Origin: Planococcus beigongshangi
GTDB taxonomy: Bacteria; Bacillota; Bacilli; Bacillales_A; Planococcaceae
Direction of reading: 5' to 3'
NCBI RefSeq assembly: GCF_016820495.1
Contig: NZ_JADHDU010000002.1
Span: 1-64,000, forward strand
DNA: 64,000 nucleotides
The notes under the pieces were generated by a model. That model did no database searches. It was not told the origin of the DNA and was given only the letters and a program-made list of their open reading frames with translations. The position numbers and the translations under genes were made by a program. Every line of letters begins with the position of its first letter. The stretch's first letter is position 1. Shown here piece by piece: positions 37,207-45,856 of this stretch.

Positions 37207-38397
37207 GTGAGTAAACTGGCAAAACGCGTCCAGACATTGACACCTTCAACGACATTGGCCATTACGGCGAAGGCCAATGAACTGAAGGCGCAGGGAGTGG
37301 ATATCATCGGACTGGGAGCAGGTGAGCCCGATTATAATACACCGGATCATATTTTGCAGGCAGCCTACCAATCAATGCTTGACGGAAAGACAAAATATAC
37401 ACCTTCGGGCGGATTGCCTGCTTTGAAAAAGGCGATCATCCAGAAATTAGCGCGTGATCAGGAGTTAAGTTATGCACCGAATGAAATAATGGTTGGGGTA
37501 GGGGCGAAGCATGTACTTTATACGCTATTCCAGGTATTGCTCGATGAAGGCGATGAAGTCATCATCCCCATTCCATATTGGGTCAGCTATCCGGAACAGG
37601 TGAAGTTGGCTGGAGGTGTACCGGTATACATAGAAGCTACAGCCAGCCAGGATTATAAAATTTCGGCGCAGCAATTGCGCGAGGCGATTACAGACCGCAC
37701 GAAAGCAGTGATGATCAATACGCCGAGCAACCCGACCGGCATGATTTATTCGAAAGAGGAATTGCAGGAGCTGGCGGAAGTCTGCCGCGAGAAAGAGATC
37801 CTGATCGTTTCGGATGAAATTTATGAAAAACTGGTCTATGGTGAAGATGAGCATGTCTCCATAGCGACTTTATCGGACGATGCAAAAAATCGGACGATCA
37901 TCGTGAATGGCGTTTCAAAATCCCATTCCATGACAGGATGGCGCATCGGTTACGCAGCAGGCGATTCAAGCCTGATCAAAGCGATGACAGATCTAGCGAG
38001 CCATTCGACTTCGAATCCGACCACCACTTCCCAGTATGCAGCGATTGAAGCATATAACGGGCCACAGGATGCTGTGGAGGAAATGCGCCAGGCGTTCGAA
38101 GGAAGACTGGAAAAGATTTATCCGAAACTGGAAGCAATTCCTGGTTTTAACATCATCCGTCCGCAGGGGGCATTTTATTTATTGCCGGATGTCTCTGAAG
38201 CGGCTGAAAAAACCGGCTTTGCCTCAGTCGATGAATTTGCAGAGGCCATACTTACGGAAGCGAATGTAGCTGTGATCCCGGGATCCGGTTTTGGCGCACC
38301 ATCCACGATCCGCTTGTCATATGCGACTTCTATGGAAGCTTTGGACGAAGCGGTGGAACGGATCGGTAAATTCGTTGCAGAAAGATGGCAGAAATAA
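37207..38397 (+). CDS. aspB: Aspartate aminotransferase
   Basis: A 396-residue class I PLP aminotransferase. The PLP lysine is Lys238 in [22 protein letters not shown] and the Y in SDEIYEKL are conserved. It interconverts aspartate and oxaloacetate, and its pairing with asnS places aspartate and asparagine metabolism together. GTG start after GAAGGGG-type site; the next gene's leader begins within 35 nt. Confidence 0.92.
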   Translation: MSKLAKRVQTLTPSTTLAITAKANELKAQGVDIIGLGAGEPDYNTPDHILQAAYQSMLDGKTKYTPSGGLPALKKAIIQKLARDQELSYAPNEIMVGVGAKHVLYTLFQVLLDEGDEVIIPIPYWVSYPEQVKLAGGVPVYIEATASQDYKISAQQLREAITDRTKAVMINTPSNPTGMIYSKEELQELAEVCREKEILIVSDEIYEKLVYGEDEHVSIATLSDDAKNRTIIVNGVSKSHSMTGWRIGYAAGDSSLIKAMTDLASHSTSNPTTTSQYAAIEAYNGPQDAVEEMRQAFEGRLEKIYPKLEAIPGFNIIRPQGAFYLLPDVSEAAEKTGFASVDEFAEAILTEANVAVIPGSGFGAPSTIRLSYATSMEALDEAVERIGKFVAERWQK

Positions 38398-38431
38398 CGT
38401 TGAAAACATATTTTTGGAGGCTAGTGCTGGT

Positions 38432-39727
38432 ATGAAAAAAATAACAATCGCCGAAATGGCTAAATATGAAGGTCAAACGATAAAACTAGGGGCTTGGGTC
38501 GCCAATAAACGCTCAAGCGGAAAAATTGCATTTCTTCAATTGCGTGACGGCTCAGGATTTGTCCAGGGAGTCGTAGTGAAAGCTGAAGTAGGCGATGAGA
38601 TCTTCGCAACTGCAAAAGGCCTGACGCAGGAAACGTCTTTATACGTAACCGGAGAAGTTAAAAAAGATGAACGTTCATCTTTTGGCTATGAATTAGCGGT
38701 GACAGGAATCGAAGTGCTGCACGAAGCAAAAGATTTCCCGATTACACCCAAAGAACACGGAACTGAATTCCTGATGGACAACCGCCATTTATGGCTGCGT
38801 TCGCGCAAGCAGCACGCCATCATGAAAGTCCGTAATGAAATCATCCGTGCCACATACGAATTCTTCAACGACAATGGCTTCGTGAAAGTGGACCCGCCGA
38901 TTTTGACCGGTTCTGCACCGGAAGGGACTTCAGAACTTTTCGCAACGAAATATTTTGACGAAGATGCATTCCTGTCCCAATCAGGACAGCTGTATATGGA
39001 AGCAGCGGCAATGGCTTTAGGGAAAGTGTTCTCCTTCGGACCCACTTTCCGTGCCGAAAAATCGAAAACGCGCCGCCACTTGATCGAATTTTGGATGATC
39101 GAACCGGAAATGGCATTTATGGAACATGATGAAAGCCTGGAAGTCCAGGAACAATTCGTTTCCCATATCGTCCAATCCGTTTTGAAAAATTGTAAACTTG
39201 AATTGGAACGTCTGGGAAGAGACACTTCAAAACTTGAAAAGATTCAGGCACCATTCCCGCGCATCACTTATGATGAAGCGATCAAATGGCTGAATGACAA
39301 CGGCTTTGACGATATTGAATGGGGCGACGATTTCGGCGCACCGCATGAAACAGCTATTGCCGAATCATATGATATGCCGGTATTCATCATCAACTATCCG
39401 ATCGGCATCAAGCCGTTCTATATGCAGCCGCATCCGGAACGTGACGACGTCGTTCTTTGCGCCGATTTGATCGCGCCTGAAGGTTACGGCGAAATCATCG
39501 GGGGATCAGAACGGATCTACGATTACGAATTGATGAAACAGCGCATCCAGGAACACAATCTCGACGAATCTGCTTATGCCTGGTATCTTGAGCTCAGCAA
39601 ATACGGAGCAGTTCCGCATTCCGGCTTCGGACTTGGCCTTGAGCGTACAGTGGCTTGGATTTCAGGTGCGGAACACGTCCGTGAATCCATCCCGTTCCCG
39701 CGTTTGCTGAACCGTTTGTATCCGTAA
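38432..39727 (+). CDS. asnS: Asparaginyl-tRNA synthetase
   Basis: A 431-residue class IIb aminoacyl-tRNA synthetase. An N-terminal OB fold (about residues 15-110) binds the anticodon; class II motif 2 ([12 protein letters not shown]) and motif 3 ([10 protein letters not shown]) are clear. The start at 38432 follows GGAGG at a rather long 11-nt spacing; the in-frame extension to 38291 overlaps aspB and is rejected. No T-box leader is visible. Confidence 0.95.
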   Translation: MKKITIAEMAKYEGQTIKLGAWVANKRSSGKIAFLQLRDGSGFVQGVVVKAEVGDEIFATAKGLTQETSLYVTGEVKKDERSSFGYELAVTGIEVLHEAKDFPITPKEHGTEFLMDNRHLWLRSRKQHAIMKVRNEIIRATYEFFNDNGFVKVDPPILTGSAPEGTSELFATKYFDEDAFLSQSGQLYMEAAAMALGKVFSFGPTFRAEKSKTRRHLIEFWMIEPEMAFMEHDESLEVQEQFVSHIVQSVLKNCKLELERLGRDTSKLEKIQAPFPRITYDEAIKWLNDNGFDDIEWGDDFGAPHETAIAESYDMPVFIINYPIGIKPFYMQPHPERDDVVLCADLIAPEGYGEIIGGSERIYDYELMKQRIQEHNLDESAYAWYLELSKYGAVPHSGFGLGLERTVAWISGAEHVRESIPFPRLLNRLYP

Positions 39728-39778
39728 TAAAATATATAAACAGCTTATTAATTGAATTAAAGAAATGACATTTATATC

Positions 39779-40130
39779 CCGCTTTGACGCTATGGACCAG
39801 GTTCCCACAATACGCCGAGAAGAACACTCGTCTTATTGCTCCACCCAGTCCTGAGCCGCGCCTTCGCTTAGGTTCACTTCTTGAGTTGAAGTGGAGGAGC
39901 AAAGACTCCTACAGTCTCAGCATAGCATTGAGCACCCACTCGGACGAGTGTCCGAGTTCGCTTATGGAAACCACTTCAGCACGAGAAGGTTTTCTAAGAT
40001 ATGGAGCAAAACAGCGAAGACTCCTGCGGCTTAGCGACACGACCGATACACCGCAGGGAGCGCAGCGGACGAGGAGGATTGGGCGGGAGCCCGCTGGAAA
40101 GCAAAGCTGTTTTGCGGAATATCGATTATA
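39779..40130 (-). repeat. R2 intergenic repeat, long inverted copy
   Basis: Its right end (GGAAAGCAAAGCTGTTTTGCGGAATATCGATTA region) and left end (CAATACGCCGAGAAG ... CTCGTCTTATTGCTCC) are the reverse complement of the two ends of the copy at 58522-58735, and the interior CTTCGCTGTTTTGCTCCATATCTT is also recognisable when inverted. An extra GC-rich hairpin segment (CTGCGG ... CCGCAG, near 40024-40056) is inserted. It fills the 448-nt asnS-dnaD gap; an open frame through it is the translated repeat, not a gene. Confidence 0.65.
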
Positions 40131-40175
40131 AAAAATATTTTTAATAGATTTAATAGATAGAAAGGTGGTTGGGAT

Positions 40176-40880
40176 ATGAAGCAGCCAGATCGACTTCAGA
40201 AATGGATCGAGCAGGGGAATGTGAACATTTCCCAGCTTTTTTTTCAATTTTATAAGGAATTGAAGATTTCGGATGAAGAAGCGATGCTATTGATGCATGT
40301 GCATGCTTTTCAGCAGGCAGGCAACCAGTTTCCGACTCCCGATGAAATCGGAGCACGCATGATGTGCTCTCAAAAAAGCGTCACGACAATGCTGCAGAAA
40401 CTGATGCAGCAAGGGTTTATAGCCATCCAGCAGGATACGGTCAACGACATTCTGACTGAAAGCATTACCTTGCTGCCTTTATGGAACCGGTTGATGGATT
40501 GTGTCGACCAGGAAGCCCATCAGGAAAAAGTGAATTCGCAAAAAGAGGTGGAAGGGCAAGTGTTCCAGTTATTTGAGCAGGAATTCGGCCGATTCCTGTC
40601 GCCGATGGAAATTGAGACGATTTCGATGTGGATGGACCAGGACGGACATACACCTGCCGTAATCAGAATGGCATTGAAAGAAGCGGTCATTTCACAGAAG
40701 ATGAGCTTGCGCTATGTAGATCGGATTCTTTTTGAATGGAAGAAGAAGAATATCCGGACTTCGTCGGAAGTGACAAAACATGCGGCGACATTCAGGGAAA
40801 AAAATATCCAGATTCAGCCCGTAGCAGATAATACTGCGAAAAAAGTGAAGTTTTACAATTGGCTTGAAGACCGGAATTAG
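40176..40880 (+). CDS. dnaD: DNA replication protein DnaD
   Basis: A 234-residue primosomal protein with an N-terminal winged-helix domain (to about residue 100) and a C-terminal DnaD/DnaB2 domain (LSPMEIETISMWMDQDG...YVDRILFEWKKKNI). It helps load the replicative helicase with DnaA/PriA, DnaB and DnaI. AAAGGTGG precedes the ATG. nth follows after 12 nt, as in B. subtilis. Confidence 0.93.
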   Translation: MKQPDRLQKWIEQGNVNISQLFFQFYKELKISDEEAMLLMHVHAFQQAGNQFPTPDEIGARMMCSQKSVTTMLQKLMQQGFIAIQQDTVNDILTESITLLPLWNRLMDCVDQEAHQEKVNSQKEVEGQVFQLFEQEFGRFLSPMEIETISMWMDQDGHTPAVIRMALKEAVISQKMSLRYVDRILFEWKKKNIRTSSEVTKHAATFREKNIQIQPVADNTAKKVKFYNWLEDRN

Positions 40881-40892
40881 TAGGTGATTGGA

Positions 40893-41573
40893 ATGATGTC
40901 AAAGAAAGAATGGCAATTATGCCTTGATGAAATGGATCATATGTTCCCGGATGCACATTGTGAACTGGTGCACCGCAATGCTTTTGACTTATTGATCGCG
41001 ACATTACTGTCTGCACAGTGCACAGATAAACTGGTCAACAGGGTGACTGCCGATCTTTTTCAAAAATATCATACGCCTGAAGACTATATTTCCGTATCAT
41101 TGGAAGAACTGCAGACCGATATCCGGTCAATTGGATTATTCCGCAATAAAGCGAAGAATATCCAGGCGTTGAGCCATATTCTGATTGAAGAGCACAATAG
41201 CGAAGTTCCGCCAGACAGGGACTTGCTGATGACGTTGCCTGGAGTCGGACGGAAAACGGCTAACGTGGTCGTGTCGGTGGCTTTCGGCATCCCGGCCCTG
41301 GCTGTGGATACGCATGTCGAGCGGGTGGCGAAACGTCTCGGATTGAATCGCTGGAAGGATTCACCTCTTCAAGTGGAAGAAACCCTGATGAAGAAAACAC
41401 CGGCTGATGATTGGTCGAAAACACATCATCAGATTATTTTCTTCGGGCGTTACCATTGCAAGTCCCAAAATCCCGGCTGCCATATCTGTCCGTTACTCGA
41501 CAGATGCCGGGAAGGGAAGAAACGCGAGAAAAAAGGGCTGGTCAAACGTGAACATGTTACGGAAGTCAATTGA
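40893..41573 (+). CDS. nth: Endonuclease III
   Basis: A 226-residue base-excision DNA glycosylase/AP lyase for oxidised pyrimidines. The helix-hairpin-helix LPGVGRKTANVV with catalytic Lys, the catalytic Asp in VDTHVERVAKRLG, and the four cysteines of the [4Fe-4S] loop (C-x6-C-x2-C-x5-C, in CKSQNPGC...) are all present. ATG 40893 or 40896 follows AGGTGA; the GTG at 40884 is inside that site. ypoC overlaps its end. Confidence 0.95.
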   Translation: MMSKKEWQLCLDEMDHMFPDAHCELVHRNAFDLLIATLLSAQCTDKLVNRVTADLFQKYHTPEDYISVSLEELQTDIRSIGLFRNKAKNIQALSHILIEEHNSEVPPDRDLLMTLPGVGRKTANVVVSVAFGIPALAVDTHVERVAKRLGLNRWKDSPLQVEETLMKKTPADDWSKTHHQIIFFGRYHCKSQNPGCHICPLLDRCREGKKREKKGLVKREHVTEVN

Positions 41574-41883
41574 CAAGGAAAAAGTTTCTCCTTTCTTTGA
41601 TTCCTGGTCCTCTGTAGAGCAGGAGATCGAGTCGCTTCTTTCAGATCGTAAGCGAAAGATCGAAACGGAGATGACTCAGGGGATTACCATTTATCAGGCT
41701 TTACTGGCTCAATGCAGTTTCGGTGATACGCAATTAGCCCCGTTGAATAATGTAGAACGGCTGGATTTTGTCATGAAGAACAAAAATTCGTATGCAGCTT
41801 TCCGGCAGCTTCAGGAATTATTCACTGAAATGCAAAAGAAGATCGCTTCTAAAAGAGCATTCCTTGAAAAAGGACGGCATTAG
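41554..41883 (+). CDS. ypoC: YpoC-like protein
   Basis: A protein of about 109 residues (start ATG 41554; GTG 41548 is possible) overlapping the end of nth. It is soluble, helical and without known motifs. Position between nth and the convergent ponA matches ypoC of B. subtilis, though it is shorter than I recall for that protein. The longer in-frame start at 41407 lies deep in nth. Function unknown. Confidence 0.6.
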   Translation: MLRKSIDKEKVSPFFDSWSSVEQEIESLLSDRKRKIETEMTQGITIYQALLAQCSFGDTQLAPLNNVERLDFVMKNKNSYAAFRQLQELFTEMQKKIASKRAFLEKGRH

Positions 41884-41923
41884 AAAACCCCCTCAAGCGG
41901 ATATCCGCTTGAGGGGGTTTTCT
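41882..41923. terminator. Bidirectional terminator between ypoC and ponA
   Basis: AGAAAACCCCCTCAAGCGG and its exact complement CCGCTTGAGGGGGTTTTCT around ATAT; a very strong palindrome serving both converging genes. Confidence 0.93.
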
Positions 41924-41933
41924 GTGATGATCA

Positions 41934-44660
41934 TCATTCATCGCCATCATCGTTATTGCCATTGCCATTGCCATTTCCATTTCCATTTCCATTTCGATTG
42001 CCGTTGCCGTTATTGGGAGGGACGGAAGCGCCGTTTGCTTCGCCATCACCTTCGCCACCGGCATCAGGTGATTCTTCGCCGTCACCGTCTTCCGGTGGAG
42101 CTTCACCATTGCCATTACCTTCGCCGTTTCCATTCCCGTTTCCATTCCCGTTTCCATTCCCGTTGCCATCACCATTACCTTCGCCATCATCTTCCGGCGG
42201 AGCTTCATCTTCAGGTGGGGCTTCGTCTTCCGGTGGAGCTTCATCTTCCGGCGGAGTTTCATCTTCCGGAGGAGGCGTTTCTTCCGGTTCTGGTGCTGCC
42301 CTTAATTCTACGATGACAGATGCCGGGTCACTTCTCTGATCTTCTCTGATTGCCGTTACACTGAACGTGTATGCCCGGCCTTCTTCGAGTCCTTCATAAG
42401 TGAACGCCCTGTCTCCCGTAGTTCCAAGAACTGAGCGGCTGCCGTCAACTTCGACTGCCACTTCAAATTGCACATCGTCAACTTCGCCGTAATTCCATGT
42501 CAATGCAACATTAGATTCTTCAACTGCCGCATTCAATCCGGTCGGTGCATCCAGATCTTCCTGGACGAATTCTTCCGAGACTTCAGTCGGGTTAGTTCCG
42601 CGGACGAAAAGCTCGGTGCTTCTTCGAGAGCTTGGAGTAAAATCACTCGCCAATTGGAGCGGTTCAGAACCGACTTCGATCGTCGCTTCCACTACGGAGT
42701 CAGGCTGCTGGAATCTGCCGGAATCCGGGGAAGAGATTTTCGACATGACGTCCTTGAAAAGCAGTTGTGCCAATAGCCGTTCATCATTGGATGTGTTAAT
42801 TGCGCCAGCACGGCTTGGATAGCCGCTCCATACCGAAATCGAATATTCAGGGGAGTAGCCGGCAAACCAGATATCCGGTGCAGAACTGCTTGGGTGCCCG
42901 TAATCCTCAAATTCCTGTGCCGTGAAGTTTGTAGTACCTGTCTTACCTGCAATATCGAGGCCATTGATGGCTGCCGCTTTACCGGACGCGCCGGAGATAT
43001 TCGGGTCAAGTACATCGCGGAGCATGTCCGTAACCATATAAGCGGTACTGTCTTTCATCGCCGGAACCGATTCAGGTGCAACCACCTGTTCAGTCGTACC
43101 GTCGCGGAAAACGATTTTCGTCACTGTATGGGGTTTAGTGTAGATCCCATTATTGCCGAATGCAGCAAATGCACCGGCCATTTCTATTGTATTAATGTTT
43201 TCTCCCGGCGAGCCGATTGCAGCTGATTCACCGATCGAACCGAAGTCCAGACCTAATTTCTGAGTGAACTCTTTCGCATTGTCAGCTCCGACTTCATTTA
43301 ATGTTTTAACAGCCGGAATGTTTCTTGAGCGGTATAAGGCTTCCCGCATCGTCATGGCACCCAGGAAATCACCGTCGAAATTCCGGACTTCCTGGTCGCC
43401 GTCTTGATATCTGTAAGGCTCATCCACCAATGTCTTGCCGGTGGACCAGTCAAGATATTCAATAGCCGGACCATAATCCAACAACGGTTTGATGGTAGAA
43501 CCGATTTGACGCTCGCGCTCAGTGGCGTAGTTTCTGCGGACATCTCCGCTGTAATCACGGGCCGCACCGATCGCACGGATCGCGCCGGTTTTCGTATCAA
43601 CGACCGTCAAGCCGGACTCGACTTCCTCGTTGAAGAAGATATCAGAGGCCATCGTTTCGTTTACCGCTTTTTGAACATCCGGTTCGAGAGTCGTGTAAAC
43701 CGTCAATCCTTCATCCAGTGAAATATCACTATCGAGTGCTTCGATTTCACTTTCGACCATTTCCATGAAAGCAGTGTATTCTCCGCTTATAGGAGCGGGA
43801 CGCTGCTCTGCCGGCAATAGGCTGTCCGTGACCGGAATTGCCTGGGCTGCCTCTTTTTCTGCTGTTGTAATTTTCCCGTGCTGCTCCATCAGGCTGAGTA
43901 CGACATTTCTTCTTTCTTCAGCGCGGTCTGGATTATTGAAGGGATTATAGCCGTTCGGGCTCTGCGGCATCCCTGCAAGAAGGGCAGCTTCGTGCAATTC
44001 CAGTTCTGAAACCGGCTTGCCGAAAAAATGTTCGGATGCCGTTCCGAAACCATAAATATTGCCGGACATCAGGATTTTATTGAAATACATTTCAAAGATT
44101 TCCTCTTTGGAATATTCTTTTTCAAGCTGGTAGGCAAGATAGGCTTCCTGCGCTTTCCGTTCAAGTGTTTTATCGAATTTCAGGAACGAGTTTTTCACGA
44201 CCTGCTGGGTGATCGTACTCGCACCCTGGGAACCGAATCCACCGGTCACGTTCGCGATGACTGCTCCGCCCAGGCGGATGAAATCAATTCCGGAATGGTC
44301 GTAAAAGCGATTATCCTCTGTTGCCAGAATCGCGTTCTCCATCAGCTTCGGAATATTTTCATAATCGACATATTCGCGGTTTTCCGAAGTGAAGAAAGGT
44401 ATTTCCGTTTCGCCATCAGCTGCCAGGAAGGTCGGGCTGATTGGATCGCGCAAAAGTTCTTCATCAAGTTCCGGTGCCCCGCTGGCGTAATAAGTGAAAA
44501 GGCCGATACCGAAAACAAGTCCGACAATCCCGATGATAAGGAGGGCCATGATGACACGTTTCATCCAGCCGCCTGTCGACGTTTTCTTTTTCTTGCCTTT
44601 TTTCTTTTCCTGTTCCATAGCTTTTCTGCGCTGTTCGCGCGACATTTGTTTTTCACTCAC
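41934..44660 (-). CDS. ponA: Class A penicillin-binding protein 1A
   Basis: A 908-residue bifunctional peptidoglycan synthase. It has a short basic cytoplasmic tail, one membrane helix (about 34-57), a GT51 transglycosylase domain with catalytic Glu115 in EDNRFYDH, and a transpeptidase domain with Ser388 (STIK), SRN 445-447 and KTGT 573-576. A fibronectin type III domain follows (about 704-787), then a 121-residue low-complexity tail of acidic/proline repeats (EDEAPP) and alternating Gly-Asn. B. subtilis PBP1 also ends in an Asn-rich tail. Start is GTG behind GAGGAAC; recU lies 29 nt upstream, the usual recU-ponA pair. GpsB, its localisation partner in B. subtilis, is encoded at 49.5 kb. Confidence 0.95.
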   Translation of the reverse strand: MSEKQMSREQRRKAMEQEKKKGKKKKTSTGGWMKRVIMALLIIGIVGLVFGIGLFTYYASGAPELDEELLRDPISPTFLAADGETEIPFFTSENREYVDYENIPKLMENAILATEDNRFYDHSGIDFIRLGGAVIANVTGGFGSQGASTITQQVVKNSFLKFDKTLERKAQEAYLAYQLEKEYSKEEIFEMYFNKILMSGNIYGFGTASEHFFGKPVSELELHEAALLAGMPQSPNGYNPFNNPDRAEERRNVVLSLMEQHGKITTAEKEAAQAIPVTDSLLPAEQRPAPISGEYTAFMEMVESEIEALDSDISLDEGLTVYTTLEPDVQKAVNETMASDIFFNEEVESGLTVVDTKTGAIRAIGAARDYSGDVRRNYATERERQIGSTIKPLLDYGPAIEYLDWSTGKTLVDEPYRYQDGDQEVRNFDGDFLGAMTMREALYRSRNIPAVKTLNEVGADNAKEFTQKLGLDFGSIGESAAIGSPGENINTIEMAGAFAAFGNNGIYTKPHTVTKIVFRDGTTEQVVAPESVPAMKDSTAYMVTDMLRDVLDPNISGASGKAAAINGLDIAGKTGTTNFTAQEFEDYGHPSSSAPDIWFAGYSPEYSISVWSGYPSRAGAINTSNDERLLAQLLFKDVMSKISSPDSGRFQQPDSVVEATIEVGSEPLQLASDFTPSSRRSTELFVRGTNPTEVSEEFVQEDLDAPTGLNAAVEESNVALTWNYGEVDDVQFEVAVEVDGSRSVLGTTGDRAFTYEGLEEGRAYTFSVTAIREDQRSDPASVIVELRAAPEPEETPPPEDETPPEDEAPPEDEAPPEDEAPPEDDGEGNGDGNGNGNGNGNGNGNGEGNGNGEAPPEDGDGEESPDAGGEGDGEANGASVPPNNGNGNRNGNGNGNGNGNGNNDDGDE
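41955..42011 (-). repeat. Gly-Asn hexanucleotide tract in ponA
   Basis: Runs of a 6-nt unit encoding Gly-Asn (residues 884-902), read on the plus strand as CCATTG/CCATTT/CCGTTG variants. Synonymous variation between units suggests an old tract rather than a fresh slippage site. Confidence 0.75.
42105..42176 (-). repeat. Second Gly-Asn hexanucleotide tract in ponA
   Basis: Another run of the 6-nt Gly-Asn unit, encoding residues 829-852, including a near-perfect 12-nt pattern TTTCCATTCCCG repeated on the plus strand. Confidence 0.75.
42189..42263 (-). repeat. 18-nt tandem repeat (EDEAPP) in ponA
   Basis: About four copies of an 18-nt unit encoding Pro-Pro-Glu-Asp-Glu-Ala (residues 800-824), with third-base differences between copies. 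Confidence 0.8.
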
Positions 44661-44689
44661 AAATTGTTCCTCACTTTCGTTGCTGCTTA

Positions 44690-45301
44690 TTAAAGAAATT
44701 TATACAATTGGGGCAGATAATCGATCCGTGGAAATGCCCCCGGTTTGATCTCAATGCCGCTTTCTTCGATTTCAGCAAGTGTTACAGATTTCCTGCCACC
44801 TTCCATCATCCGGTTCCAATAGACTTCAAATGCTTCGAACGACAAGATGAAATAGCGGTCCAATGAAGAAAAACGGATAATCAGGAACGCCAGGCCCTCG
44901 TGTTTTCTGACTTGCGCCATATGATGCACCTGGTGGTCGTGGATGTTCTTTAAAGGGAACGACGTACTGTTTTCCGTTTCCTTAGCTTCAAAGTCAACAT
45001 ATTTCCCGTTCCAGACACCGTTGTAATCAGTCGTGGAAGGGGAACGAAAATAGGCTTCCTTTATGACCGCGGCGCTCCTGGATGGGTATTCCACCCGTAC
45101 GATCTGGACCGGCACCGGCTTTTTGTGGATAACGGCATGCCCGAGTTCGAGATAATAATCGTTCGTTTCGTTCAGCTCATCCTCTAATGTTTTACCCCGA
45201 TTACTGAAAGAGAAATCTTTTTTTCTTTTTTTCTTCTTGTCAGCCGGCTGTTGAACATCCGCAGGAATGAACTTTTTCCCATTAGGATAATTAATGGCCA
45301 T
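44690..45301 (-). CDS. recU: Holliday junction resolvase RecU
   Basis: A 203-residue RecU endonuclease that resolves recombination intermediates and aids chromosome segregation. The basic N-terminal tail, the NRGKTLEDELNETN segment, and the nuclease residues in TTDYNGVWNGKYVDFEAKET (Asp, Glu-x-Lys) are present. GAGGTGTATCAC precedes the ATG. It heads the recU-ponA transcript and diverges from yppE. Confidence 0.95.
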   Translation of the reverse strand: MAINYPNGKKFIPADVQQPADKKKKRKKDFSFSNRGKTLEDELNETNDYYLELGHAVIHKKPVPVQIVRVEYPSRSAAVIKEAYFRSPSTTDYNGVWNGKYVDFEAKETENSTSFPLKNIHDHQVHHMAQVRKHEGLAFLIIRFSSLDRYFILSFEAFEVYWNRMMEGGRKSVTLAEIEESGIEIKPGAFPRIDYLPQLYKFL

Positions 45302-45490
45302 TGTGATACACCTCGCTTACTTTATCATATCACATTAAATTAGACGATGAATGAGTCTCCAGGTTCCAAATCGCTAGCTACATGATAGCCGAATGGACAT
45401 GATATTCCAATTGAAAAGAATGCCTGTTCGATAAAATTCGTCTCCCATATACGATTATGATAAACTTAAGGCATTGGAGGGATGAAGAAA

Positions 45491-45856
45491 ATGAACATTC
45501 GCGAACTTTCTTCCTTATTATATGATGAATGCGGAAAATGCCAGGACCGCTTTTTTGACATGCGCGAACGCGATGCGGTGCCTGATTTCTATGAAGACGT
45601 TAAACCATATGCCGATCATTGGCATCAGGAAATAGAGCGGTGGCAGGAAAAATCACTCCTGTATATTCAGCAGGAACGTCCGAAGTATGTCCATAAGCCG
45701 CAGATTGATAATGCTGCGGAAGGAATGGCCCAGGTTTTCGTACAGAGTTTTTACAAGGAAACAAGCAGGAAGCGTTTTCTGCAGACTATACAGGCGGCGC
45801 AGTATACACTGCAGACTTTTATGCTGGCCATAGATGAAAAGGGCGAACAGCCATGA
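45491..45856 (+). CDS. yppE: YppE-like protein (DUF1798)
   Basis: A 121-residue helical soluble protein. Length, the WHQEIERWQEKSLLYI segment and position near recU match B. subtilis YppE (DUF1798); no function is known. GGAGG ends at 45480, so ATG 45491 (10 nt) is preferred over ATG 45482 (1 nt). The stop overlaps the mrfA start (ATGA). The 189-nt recU-yppE gap contains only divergent promoter-like AT-rich sequence. Confidence 0.7.
   Translation: MNIRELSSLLYDECGKCQDRFFDMRERDAVPDFYEDVKPYADHWHQEIERWQEKSLLYIQQERPKYVHKPQIDNAAEGMAQVFVQSFYKETSRKRFLQTIQAAQYTLQTFMLAIDEKGEQP

Noticed and set aside
38291-38431. Upstream extension of asnS
   Set aside because: It overlaps the end of aspB in another frame and has no homology to AsnS N-termini.
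39784-40131. 115-codon open frame in the asnS-dnaD gap
   Set aside because: It is the translated R2 repeat; no conserved start, no ribosome site, and other R2 copies do not keep the frame.
41792-42316. Plus-strand open frames rich in His/Cys/Arg or Pro/Ser opposite the ponA tail
   Set aside because: They are antisense reading of the Gly-Asn and EDEAPP repeats. No ribosome site or family resemblance; they cross a strong bidirectional terminator or start inside it.
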